Under the pieces are notes generated by a model. The model did no database searches and was not told the DNA's origin. It saw nothing but the letters and a program-made list of their open reading frames with translations. Below, one piece after another: positions 8,019-13,881 of a DNA stretch of 14,437 nt. The position numbers were made by a program, and so were the translations under genes. Origin of the DNA: Pseudomonadota bacterium (GTDB lineage: Bacteria; Pseudomonadota; Alphaproteobacteria; Rhizobiales; Xanthobacteraceae); contig JAEYVN010000363.1 of NCBI GenBank assembly GCA_023431725.1, positions 1 to 14,437 of the forward strand, written 5' to 3'. The stretch's first letter is position 1. Each line of letters starts with the position of its first letter.

Positions 8019-8846
8019 ATGAAAATTGCCACCTTCAACATCAATGGCATCAATGGACGGCTTCCCGTCCTGTTGCGCTGGCTTGAAGAAAGCGCTCCTG
8101 ACATCGTCTGCCTGCAGGAACTCAAGGCGCCTGACGATCGCTTCCCGTTTCGCGAGATCGAGAATGCCGGATACTCCGCAATCTGGCACGGTCAGAAAAG
8201 CTGGAACGGCGTCGCCATCCTAGCCCGCGGCAGGGAGCCAATCGAAACGCGCCGTGGTTTACCTGGGGATGCTGACGATAGCCAAAGTCGCTACCTCGAG
8301 GCTGCTGTGGATGGCATCATTATCGCCTGTCTCTATTTGCCAAACGGCAATCCAGCACCCGGTCCAAAGTTCGATTACAAGCTACGTTGGTTCCAGAGGC
8401 TGACCGAACATGCGGCCTCCCTGCTTGCACACAAAATCCCAGTTGTTCTTGCTGGCGACTATAATGTCATGCCGACTGAGCTGGATGTCTACAATCCGGA
8501 ACGCTGGGTCGACGATGCCCTTTTTCGCCCGGAAGTAAGGCATGCATTCCATGGCCTCTTAGCTCATGGCTGGACCGACGCGCTCCGGGACCTTCATCCG
8601 GACGAACGCATCTACACCTTCTGGAAATATTTCCGGAACGCGTTCACTCGAAACGCCGGCTTGCGCATCGATCATTTTCTTCTCTCTCCAGCCATTGCGG
8701 ACCGCTTAACGGAAGGCGGGGTCGATCGTATAGTTCGCGGATGGGATCACACGAGCGATCATGCTCCCGCCTGGATCGAGATAAAGAGCACTCTCTCCTC
8801 GCCTCGACGGCGCGCAATGCGCTCGGTGATGAGGTGGTCGGGATAA
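8019..8846 (+). CDS. xthA: Exodeoxyribonuclease III / AP endonuclease
   Basis: A 275-residue member of the ExoIII (XthA) branch of the exonuclease-endonuclease-phosphatase fold. It cuts 5' of abasic sites and has 3'-5' exonuclease and 3'-repair activity. All key residues are visible: Asn7 in FNINGING, Glu34 in CLQELK, Tyr106 in CLYLPNG, Asp147 and Asn149 in AGDYNV, Asp218 in RIDHFLLS, and the Asp247-His248 pair in TSDHAP. Their spacing closely matches E. coli ExoIII. The last 20 or so residues are basic (SSPRRRAMRSVMRWSG) and extend slightly past the normal end of the domain. It lies directly downstream of the helicase gene, so the pair probably acts together in base-excision or single-strand-break repair. 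Confidence 0.95.
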   Translation: MKIATFNINGINGRLPVLLRWLEESAPDIVCLQELKAPDDRFPFREIENAGYSAIWHGQKSWNGVAILARGREPIETRRGLPGDADDSQSRYLEAAVDGIIIACLYLPNGNPAPGPKFDYKLRWFQRLTEHAASLLAHKIPVVLAGDYNVMPTELDVYNPERWVDDALFRPEVRHAFHGLLAHGWTDALRDLHPDERIYTFWKYFRNAFTRNAGLRIDHFLLSPAIADRLTEGGVDRIVRGWDHTSDHAPAWIEIKSTLSSPRRRAMRSVMRWSG

Positions 8847-8893
8847 CTCCTTAAACCGCTGCGAGAATCGATGAACCGCGGACTCTCTGCAGC

Positions 8894-9376
8894 TCACGAA
8901 ATATCAACAATCTCAAGCTCGTGACCTCCTGCGAATACCACGTCACCTAACGCTTTATCCAATAGAGACTTCCCGACCGGCGACACAAACGATATTGATC
9001 CAGACTTGGGATCTGCCTCATCCTCGCCGACGATACGATATTTGTGCAGGCTGCCGTCTTCGCGACTGAAGGTCACTATGCTGCCGAATACTACCTTATC
9101 CGTTGCTTCTGGATCAGGAATAATTTTAGCGGTGCGAATTCTCTCTGTGAGATAGCGAATGTCTCGAAGCGGCAGCGCTGATTGCCGTCGTTTCTCATTC
9201 ACGTCTTCGATTTGAGCGGCCGCCTCATACGCTTCGCGAGCCTGCTGAAACTGCAACTCCAGTTTCTTCAACCCCTCCTTCGTAACTAGGTTTGGATGAG
9301 GTGAGATTGGGCGATCGGGCAGCTGCGTCTCTGACGCCGTTTCCGCACTTTCTTCCTTCGTAAAGGCAACGCTCAC
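8894..9376 (-). CDS. GreA/GreB-family transcription elongation factor, atypical
   Basis: A 160-residue Gre-type protein. Residues about 29-88 form the coiled coil that enters the RNA polymerase secondary channel (NLVTKEGLKKLELQFQQARE ... LRDIRYLTERIRTAKII). Residues about 92-160 form the FKBP-like C-terminal domain, with the typical ISFVSPVGKSLLDKALGDVV segment. The acidic loop 'GDLKENAEY' that makes GreA stimulate transcript cleavage is absent. The tip instead reads QIEDVNEKRRQSALPL, with some acidic residues but different order and charge. A 25-residue acidic/polar N-terminal extension precedes the domain. The start is GTG at 9376 with only a weak GGAAA upstream; no internal Met offers a better start. 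It is convergent with exonuclease III, 47 bases apart. It could resolve stalled polymerase differently from GreA or act as a secondary-channel competitor. Confidence 0.82.
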   Translation of the reverse strand: MSVAFTKEESAETASETQLPDRPISPHPNLVTKEGLKKLELQFQQAREAYEAAAQIEDVNEKRRQSALPLRDIRYLTERIRTAKIIPDPEATDKVVFGSIVTFSREDGSLHKYRIVGEDEADPKSGSISFVSPVGKSLLDKALGDVVFAGGHELEIVDIS

Positions 9377-9554
9377 TTTAAGTTTTCCACGCTAGGCGAT
9401 CCGAAGCTGACGAGTGTTGAGCTGATTCGGTAACAGAGCTGCTCCTGAATTTGCAATAAGCACAAGTCGGCCCGCTATGCAGCCGTTCTGCCTGCGCTTC
9501 TTGCTCCGTGCTGACAATCACCCGGATACTCGGCCAAGCATGTCTAAAGATGCG

Positions 9555-9740
9555 AAGAGCTTTCAACTGCTCCGCAAAGAAGGCTCCGTCATATTTCACG
9601 AGAGGACGGCTTGCTTGGCCGAACCCCGGCAAATCAAACGCGATGACTCGAAAGTTGCGTGAGAGCTTCGGAAAGACCCGCTCCCAAATCTCTACCGAGT
9701 TCGCCAGAGTGTGGATGAGGACGGCTGTCGGCGCGCCGCT
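9555..9740 (-). pseudogene. Alpha/beta hydrolase remnant, truncated at both ends
   Basis: The minus strand reads GAPTAVLIHTLANSVEIWER, then RVIAFDLPGFGQASRP and AFFAEQLKAL. This is the N-terminal half of a typical alpha/beta hydrolase (oxyanion strand, then the D-x-P-G-x-G loop), and it ends before the nucleophile elbow. After LKAL the open frame continues to 9378 in unrelated sequence. A -1 shift would instead continue LFASLDMLGRVSG, which looks like the expected helix, but meets a stop there. Another out-of-frame piece (RLVLIANSGAALLPNQ, about 9420-9475) could be a further relic. The 5' end is missing: the IS3-family orfB sequence runs up to about 9743, so the first few codons of the apparent open frame (TTG at 9761) are transposase DNA. 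The gene is dead. Confidence 0.75.
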
Positions 9741-9921
9741 ACGCCCTTCGGGCAAGCTCAATAATGTCGGCCGTTAGAGCGGCCTCGTCATCAGGTGTCG
9801 TTGGGATCCTGCGCTGCGTCGATCGATGCTGTCCCAACACGCGGCATGCCCGTCTCTCGGAGATGCCAAGCTCGGCCGTTACATGATCGACGCACGCGCG
9901 GCGTCGGGAGGGGCTCAGAAG
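9739..9921 (-). pseudogene. IS3-family transposase OrfB, 5' fragment
   Basis: In the -1 frame relative to orfA, the minus strand reads LLSPSRRRACVDHV, then ELGISERRACRVLGQHR and DEAALTADIIELAR. This is the characteristic start of OrfB in IS3-family elements, ahead of the DDE integrase core. Only about 60 of roughly 280 codons survive. The match ends after ELAR near 9743, followed by a stop at 9739-9741, and the whole catalytic core is missing. No transposition is possible from this copy without help. Confidence 0.85.
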
Positions 9922-10193
9922 TTTCCCTTGGCAGCCTCCGCCAGGATTAGCTTGTCCAGCGTCAGATCCGATACGGCTCGACGCAGCCGGGCGTTCTCCG
10001 TCTCAAGTTCCTTCAGGCGCTTGACCTGATCACCCTTCAGACCGCCGTACTCGCTCCGCCATCGATAATACGTAACTTCCGTCACACCTATCGTTCGCAC
10101 CGCATCAGCAACCTGCCGGCCCTGCGCCATCAGCACATCAACCTGCCGAAGCTTCGCAACGATCTCTTCCGCCGTATGCCTCTTCCTTGCCAT
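9915..10193 (-). CDS. IS3-family transposase OrfA (helix-turn-helix subunit)
   Basis: A 92-residue OrfA. The helix-turn-helix is KRHTAEEIVAKLRQVDVLMA followed by VADAVRTIGVTEVTYYRWRSEYGG, and a leucine-zipper-like coiled coil follows (QVKRLKELETENARLRRAV). It ends in the usual LILAEAAKGNF just before the orfB frame, where a programmed -1 frameshift normally produces the OrfAB transposase. I chose the ATG at 10193, which has GGAGGACGAG upstream. An in-frame ATG at 10220 would add nine residues inside the terminal repeat region. The gene itself looks intact but the element is not. Confidence 0.9.
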   Translation of the reverse strand: MARKRHTAEEIVAKLRQVDVLMAQGRQVADAVRTIGVTEVTYYRWRSEYGGLKGDQVKRLKELETENARLRRAVSDLTLDKLILAEAAKGNF

Positions 10194-10226
10194 CGATCTC
10201 GTCCTCCAACCAAAAATCATACTTCA

Positions 10227-10255
10227 TGGAGGACCACTTCAAAGGGGGCAGACCA
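10227..10255 (-). repeat. Terminal inverted repeat of the IS3-family element
   Basis: On the minus strand the sequence starts TGGTCTGCCCCCTTTGAAGT and ends in GGTCCTCCA. It begins with TG, as IS3-family ends do, and sits in the expected place upstream of orfA. The partner repeat is absent from the window. Confidence 0.75.
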
Positions 10256-10490
10256 GTACGTGTAGGCACAGATCAGGAACCGGTCGGCTGAAGTGACACG
10301 GCGCTAACGAGGAGAGGCCAATAGTAGTCCGGGATCGCGCACCCGCTGTTGCGAGCCCACTAAGATCCGCTCTTTGGCCGCGCGGGTGAAAAAAAGGAAA
10401 ACTCGATTCCCGATGCTTATTTTTGAGCGCAGCCTGACAAAAATCAGTAGGCGAAAAAACCGGTTTGTCCCCCCGTTACGAGGTCCATTT
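10256..10490. other. Non-coding stretch with A-rich tracts beside the repeat cluster
   Basis: No gene is seen. Bases about 10386-10465 contain A-rich tracts (GTGAAAAAAAGGAAAA, GACAAAAATCAG, GCGAAAAAACC) unlike the GC-rich surroundings. The half-repeat GTAACGGGG occurs on the minus strand at 10479-10471. A-rich DNA next to iterons is a common feature of origins, but this is suggestive only. Confidence 0.35.
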
Positions 10491-10587
10491 TGTAACGTTT
10501 GTTTCGGGTTTTGTAACGGATGTTTCTGTTTGGGGCATCCGTTACAAAATCCGAAACAAACATTACATAACCCGAGACAAGCGTTAC
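10491..10587. repeat. Head-to-head 21-bp iteron-like array forming a long inverted repeat
   Basis: Two 21-bp units run on the plus strand (10492-10512 and 10513-10533) and three on the minus strand (10587-10567, 10566-10546 and 10545-10525). Each begins GTAACG or GTAATG; four of the five continue with nTTGTTTCGG or a close variant, while the fifth (10545-10525) keeps only the GTAACGGATG start. The units abut with no spacer, and the two runs overlap in the middle. As a result 10491-10522 and 10536-10567 are reverse complements over 32 positions with one mismatch (10496/10562) and one G-T pair (10508/10550), around a 13-base loop. A 21-bp period is two helical turns, as in sites for plasmid initiators or multi-site repressors. 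The same unit recurs at 10915-11007. Confidence 0.85.
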
Positions 10588-10914
10588 ACGCGCCGATCGC
10601 ACTTCTCCCACTCCGTCGTTGTTTTTAGCTCACAGCAACACGGGCAGTCGGGAAATCACTAAGAATGGCTATCTGCCCCGTTGAAATCCCCGATTTGAAA
10701 AAAATGCTGAAGGAACAACCCTCTATCGGCCGATGCGCTTGCGGCCAAAGAACTTTTCACAAAGAAAAGCTGCAACGGGGGCTCCCCCCATGTTCCGAAC
10801 GCCTGGCCCAAACTGCAGCCGCCTTGGCGAGGCATTCTGGTTGTCAAAAGTTCAATTGGAACGTGACTACACCGTAGCTGTCACAACGCACAATTCCTCG
10901 CAGTTTTGCAAAAT
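10588..10914. other. Spacer between the two repeat clusters; at most a doubtful 70-codon frame
   Basis: No recognisable gene lies between the clusters. The best open frame is ATG 10665 to 10877 on the plus strand, 70 residues starting MAICPVEIPDLKKMLKEQ, with several cysteines (GRCACGQRTF, GLPPC). Its ribosome site is poor (GGGAAA 14 bases upstream) and I recognise no family. It could be a small zinc-binding protein or chance. Confidence 0.3.
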
Positions 10915-11007
10915 GAAGCGATTGTTTCAGGCGACGTAACGCTTGTCTCAGCCGATGTAACGTTTGTTTCGGGAAAAGTATTGTTTGCCCTTCAAAACTG
11001 TAACGGG
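10915..11007 (+). repeat. Second cluster of 21-bp iteron-like direct repeats
   Basis: Four direct copies follow without spacers: 10915-10935 (degenerate, GAAGCGATTGTTTCAGG), 10936-10956 (GTAACGCTTGTCTCAG), 10957-10977 (GTAACGTTTGTTTCGGG, identical in its first 17 bases to the first unit of the other cluster) and 10978-10999 (degenerate, GTATTGTTTGCCC, 22 bp). A final half-unit GTAACGGG lies at 11000-11007. All are in one orientation. Sharing the unit and its spacing with the array 330 bases away implies that one protein binds both clusters. Confidence 0.82.
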
Positions 11008-11127
11008 TGGCCCCGACCTTTTATGGGCCGAGATGGCATGCCCGCGACCTTTCTTGGCCTTTCTTGGCTGTGAGCAGCTTCGGCCCCTCCGGCGCCCGCT
11101 CGCGGCTCATGCCAATGCGGGAGTATG

Positions 11128-11154
11128 GAGCGAGCCACCCTGAGCGGCTCGCTC
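11128..11154 (-). terminator. Hairpin 3' of the haloperoxidase-type hydrolase gene
   Basis: GAGCGAGCC (11128-11136) and GGCTCGCTC (11146-11154) form a perfect 9-bp stem with a 9-base loop, starting nine bases beyond the stop codon of the minus-strand hydrolase. No T-run follows, so it may be a weak or Rho-assisted terminator or an mRNA-stabilising end. Confidence 0.5.
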
Positions 11155-11162
11155 TTGAGCGT

Positions 11163-11999
11163 TTAGCCTTTGATGAACGCGAGCAGATCGGCGTTGAGCA
11201 CGTCTGCATTCACGGTCAGCATGCCGTGCGAGAAACCGGGATAGGTCTTCAGCGTGCCGTTCTTCAACAGCTTGACCGACTTCAGCGCCGAGTCGGCGAT
11301 CGGGACGATCTGATCGTCATCCCCATGCAGAACGAGGGTCGGAACGCTGATGGCTTTCAGGTCCTCTGTCTGATCGGTTTCGGAGAAGGCCTTGATGCCA
11401 TCGTAATGCGCCTTGGCACCGCCCATCATGCCCTGGCGCCACCAATTCTGGATCACACCTTCCTGAACATGAACGCTCTCGCGGTTGAAGCCATAGAAGG
11501 GGCCGGCCGGAACATCACGGAAGAACTGCGCACGATTGGCCGCGAGAGCGGCGCGGAAGCCATCGAAGACCTCGATCGGCAAACCCTCAGGATTAGAGGT
11601 TGTCTTCAGCATCAGGGGAGGGACGGCTGCCACGAGAACCGCCTTGGCGACACGTCCGGCGGGCTCGCCGTGCTTGGCCACATAGCGGGCGACTTCGCCG
11701 CCGCCTGTGGAGTGCCCGATATGGACGGCGTTCTTCAGATCCAGGGCTTCGACGACAGCAAAGGCATCGGCGGCGTAATGATCCATGTCATGACCTTCGC
11801 TGACCTGCGCTGAGCGGCCGTGTCCGCGACGGTCATGGGCGATGACGCGATAGCCGTGCTGAAGGAAGAACAACATCTGTGCGTCCCAGTCGTCGGAACT
11901 CAGGGGCCAGCCATGGTGAAACAGGATCGGCTGCGCGTCCTTCGGACCCCAGTCCTTGTAGAAGATGTCGACGCCGTCCTTGGTAGTGATGAAGCCCAT
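11163..11999 (-). CDS. Cofactor-free haloperoxidase/perhydrolase-type alpha/beta hydrolase
   Basis: A 278-residue cytoplasmic enzyme annotated in this family as non-heme chloroperoxidase or arylesterase. Such enzymes form peracids from carboxylic acids and H2O2 and hydrolyse esters; their physiological substrates are mostly unknown. It shows the family's opening (TKDGVDIFYKDWGP), the oxyanion segment LFHHGWPLSSDDWD (27-40), AHDRRGHGRS (54-63), the nucleophile Ser97 in IGHSTGGGE, the acid in LHGDDDQIVP (Asp228 or Asp229) and the base His258 in GFSHGM. The ATG at 11999 is chosen because AAGGAG sits ten bases upstream; an in-frame start at 12068 lacks this and would extend over the promoter region. 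It is divergent from an OhrR-like regulator gene, which probably controls it, suggesting a role in oxidant metabolism. Confidence 0.92.
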   Translation of the reverse strand: MGFITTKDGVDIFYKDWGPKDAQPILFHHGWPLSSDDWDAQMLFFLQHGYRVIAHDRRGHGRSAQVSEGHDMDHYAADAFAVVEALDLKNAVHIGHSTGGGEVARYVAKHGEPAGRVAKAVLVAAVPPLMLKTTSNPEGLPIEVFDGFRAALAANRAQFFRDVPAGPFYGFNRESVHVQEGVIQNWWRQGMMGGAKAHYDGIKAFSETDQTEDLKAISVPTLVLHGDDDQIVPIADSALKSVKLLKNGTLKTYPGFSHGMLTVNADVLNADLLAFIKG

Positions 12000-12082
12000 G
12001 GTCGTTCTCCTTCGGTAGATGCAGTCTGAGCTGCAAGGTTGAGAGGTGATGACGCTGGTGGGAGCCACTGCGTCAGTGGTTA

Positions 12083-12114
12083 TTTATATTGCCTTCTATC
12101 ATATCGCACACAAT
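12083..12114 (-). promoter_or_regulatory. Candidate promoter for the haloperoxidase-type gene
   Basis: On the minus strand TTGTGT (12114-12109) is followed after 20 bases by TATAAA (12088-12083); the shifted -35 TGTGTG gives a shorter spacer of 19 bases. The -10 is good and the -35 mediocre. Operator copy 1 (12098-12117) covers the -35 and most of the spacer, consistent with repression. Confidence 0.4.
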
Positions 12115-12175
12115 CTAAATGACTGCATTTCAGCTATGCAATTGTAAGGCTTGCGATCATATCGTTCGCAACCTA
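12098..12175 (+). promoter_or_regulatory. Two direct copies of a candidate MarR/OhrR operator
   Basis: ATCATATCGCACACAATCTA at 12098-12117 and ATCATATCGTTCGCAACCTA at 12156-12175 agree at 16 of 20 positions, 58 bases apart. Each overlaps one of the two divergent promoters. Copy 2 also contains part of the dyad TTGCGA-N9-TCGCAA (12151-12171). Paired sites over both promoters fit an autoregulated MarR-type repressor. The sequence differs from the classical OhrR site, so the assignment rests on repetition and position. Confidence 0.5.
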
Positions 12176-12179
12176 TATT
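12151..12179 (+). promoter_or_regulatory. Promoter of the MarR/OhrR-like gene
   Basis: TTGCGA (12151-12156) and TATATT (12174-12179) have a 17-base spacer and match the sigma-70 consensus at four and five of six positions. Transcription would begin near 12186, which rules out the upstream ATG at 12119 and favours translation from 12206 or 12191. Operator copy 2 fills the spacer. Confidence 0.55.
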
Positions 12180-12205
12180 GGCCTGTTTCGATGCGAGCCC
12201 CTGTC

Positions 12206-12664
12206 ATGACCAAAGCCAACCAATCCTCAGCCGACCTCGATCTGTCCAATTTCCTGTGCTTTGCGGTGTACTCTGCCAACAGCGCGATCGGCCGCGCCTA
12301 CAAGCCGATTCTGGACCGGCTTGGTCTGACCTATCCGCAGTATCTAGCCATGGTCACGCTGTGGAAGAAGGATGGCCAGACGGTGGGCGAGATCGGCGAG
12401 CAACTCCTGCTGGAAACCGGCACGCTCACCCCTCTGTTGAAGCGGTTGGAGGGGGCAGGCCTTGTGAAGCGGACACGGGATACGCAGGATGAGCGGGTGG
12501 TCCGCATCAGCCTTACCGAGGAGGGCCGATCCCTCAAGGCCAAGGCCAAGACCGTGCCCAATGAGATCGCCGCCATCATGCATGCCTCTAACGTGTCCAT
12601 CGAGGACCTGCGCACTGCTCTCGTCGCCCTCCGCGACGGTATCAAAGAGCAAACCATCTCCTAA
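12206..12664 (+). CDS. MarR-family, OhrR-type organic-peroxide-sensing repressor
   Basis: A 152-residue winged-helix regulator. The N-terminal segment LDLSNFLCFAVYSANSAIGRAY matches OhrR (written here as its parts LDLSNFLCFAVY and SANSAIGRAY). Cys18 is the only cysteine, and Tyr22 and Tyr32 follow at the same spacing as Cys15, Tyr19 and Tyr29 of Bacillus OhrR, so it is a one-Cys type sensor. The DNA-binding part follows (YPQYLAMVTLWKKDGQTVGE, LLETGTLTPLLKRLEGAGLV, wing RDTQDERVVRISLT). I chose ATG 12206 because the promoter at 12151-12179 would start transcription near 12186. The ATG at 12191 adds five residues and cannot be excluded. Oxidation of Cys18 should release the divergent haloperoxidase gene and its own promoter. 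Confidence 0.88.
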   Translation: MTKANQSSADLDLSNFLCFAVYSANSAIGRAYKPILDRLGLTYPQYLAMVTLWKKDGQTVGEIGEQLLLETGTLTPLLKRLEGAGLVKRTRDTQDERVVRISLTEEGRSLKAKAKTVPNEIAAIMHASNVSIEDLRTALVALRDGIKEQTIS

Positions 12665-12829
12665 AGCAGATCATGTGCGCACTGGGTTACTGATCACCAT
12701 CGCTCATCGGTCGGGCAAAGCCGCGGCCCCACCGGGCCCCACGCGTGACGAGACATAAATTGCCTCATGCTTGCGGCGCTGTCAGTTTCTCGGCCCACGC
12801 ACCCTTTCAAGTGGTCGCTTGAAGGCTGG

Positions 12830-13729
12830 CTATGTTGATTGCTTGACGTCCCTAACGACATCGAGGAACGCGCGCAAGGCCGGCGGCACCGCTCGGTGCC
12901 CCGGGTAGTACACGGCCACTTGCCCCGGCTCGTGCGTCCAGGCGGACAGCACCGTCCGCAATCGCCCTTCTGCAAGCGCGGCTTCGGCCGCCCAGCTTGC
13001 CACATATGCGATCCCCAAGCCCTGCGCGGCCGCATCCGCCATCAGGCCCTCATCATCGAGAACTACCGGTCCGTTCGTATCGACCGTCAGCTCCTGCCCA
13101 GCCCGCTCGAACTCCCATCGGTACAGCTTGCCGCTCGGCATGCGGTGGCCGATGCAACGATGCTGCTGAAGTTCGTCCGGGGTCGTCGGCGCACCGGCGC
13201 GCTCAAGATAGGCAGGTGATGCAACACAGACGAACCCGATCGGGCGGGCGAGGGGCACCGCGATCATGTCCTTCGGAATGGATTCGATCAGACGGACACC
13301 AGCATCGAAGCCGCCGGACACGATGTCGACCAGGCGTCCCTCGACAACCAGATCCACCGTTACGTCGGGAAACTGCTTCGCCATGCGCGGCAGGACCTCA
13401 CGGACGAGAAGGGTTGCGGCCACCCGTGGGGCATTGATCCGAACTGTGCCGGCCACATTGCCTCGAAGGGCGGAAACGGCGTCCAGTGCCTCATCCAGCG
13501 ATGCCAGAGTCACCTGCAAGCGGCTGAGCAGTTCAAGGCCCGCCTCGGTCGGTGAGACGCTGCGGGTGGTGCGGTTGAGAAGCCTGACGCCCAGCCGATC
13601 CTCAAGGCCTCGCATGGCGTGGCTTAACGTAGAGGGCGCCGTTCCGAGTTCATCGGCGGCACGGCGAAAGCTGCGATGGGTGGCAACGGCGACGAAGGCG
13701 GTAAGATCGTTAAGAGAAGGACGGGTCAT
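12830..13729 (-). CDS. LysR-family transcriptional regulator
   Basis: A 299-residue LysR-type regulator of standard length. The helix-turn-helix occupies about residues 4-63 (LNDLTAFVAVATHRSFRRA, ADELGTAPSTLSHAMRGLE, LGVRLLNRTTRSVSPTEAG), followed by a linker helix and a two-lobed effector domain from about residue 90. That domain includes GTVRINAPRVAA, VDIVSGGFDAGVRL and GLMADAAAQGLGIAYVASW, a pattern of the large group that regulates oxidoreductase and efflux genes. The ATG at 13729 is the start, though its ribosome site is poor. It is divergent from the small RidA gene, 152 bases away, and probably regulates that gene and the oxidoreductase behind it. Its 3' end faces the OhrR-like gene; the 165 bases between them hold no visible feature. 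Confidence 0.93.
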   Translation of the reverse strand: MTRPSLNDLTAFVAVATHRSFRRAADELGTAPSTLSHAMRGLEDRLGVRLLNRTTRSVSPTEAGLELLSRLQVTLASLDEALDAVSALRGNVAGTVRINAPRVAATLLVREVLPRMAKQFPDVTVDLVVEGRLVDIVSGGFDAGVRLIESIPKDMIAVPLARPIGFVCVASPAYLERAGAPTTPDELQQHRCIGHRMPSGKLYRWEFERAGQELTVDTNGPVVLDDEGLMADAAAQGLGIAYVASWAAEAALAEGRLRTVLSAWTHEPGQVAVYYPGHRAVPPALRAFLDVVRDVKQST

Positions 13730-13816
13730 TGATGGCGATTTTGCATCAAGCTATACGGATTTCAACGCCTAATCACGCGTGCCAAGTGCAGCTATCTCAT
13801 CCTCCAGCAAGGCCGA

Positions 13817-13867
13817 TCCTGACGCTCAATCAGGACGAGCCTTGGATTCAGCTTTCAGCTTGATTGA
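13817..13867. promoter_or_regulatory. Inverted repeats in the LysR-RidA intergenic region
   Basis: Two dyads lie upstream of the RidA start: TCCTGA-N7-TCAGGA (13817-13835) and TCAATCA (13826-13832) with TGATTGA (13861-13867). The first has the size of a LysR binding dyad. No clear promoter hexamers accompany them, so the assignment rests on symmetry and location. Confidence 0.3.
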
Positions 13868-13881
13868 ACAGGAGTACCGAC

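Larger units (their letters stand above)
9743..10255 (-). mobile_element. Truncated IS3-family insertion sequence
   Basis: One end is present. The terminal inverted repeat (minus strand from 10255, starting TGGTCTGCCCCCTTTGAAGT) lies about 60 bases before orfA, followed by orfA and the first fifth of orfB. The other end is gone: the sequence passes directly into the hydrolase remnant near 9743. Because the far terminal repeat is missing, no target duplication can be checked. A deletion running from inside orfB into the neighbouring hydrolase gene is the simplest explanation. Confidence 0.85.

Noticed and set aside
10374..10628. Plus-strand open frame of 84 codons through the first repeat array
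   Set aside because: It translates the inverted repeats themselves (CFGFCNGCFC and similar); the DNA structure explains the sequence better than coding.
10665..10877. A 70-codon cysteine-containing protein between the repeat clusters
   Set aside because: It has a weak ribosome site, no known family and no supporting context; kept only as a note on the spacer.
12000..12068. Longer N-terminus for the haloperoxidase-type hydrolase
   Set aside because: The internal ATG at 11999 has an ideal AAGGAG ribosome site and begins exactly at the conserved family start.
12119..12205. Longer N-terminus for the OhrR-like regulator
   Set aside because: It would translate across the promoter and operator copy 2, and the added residues (cysteine-containing) do not resemble the family.
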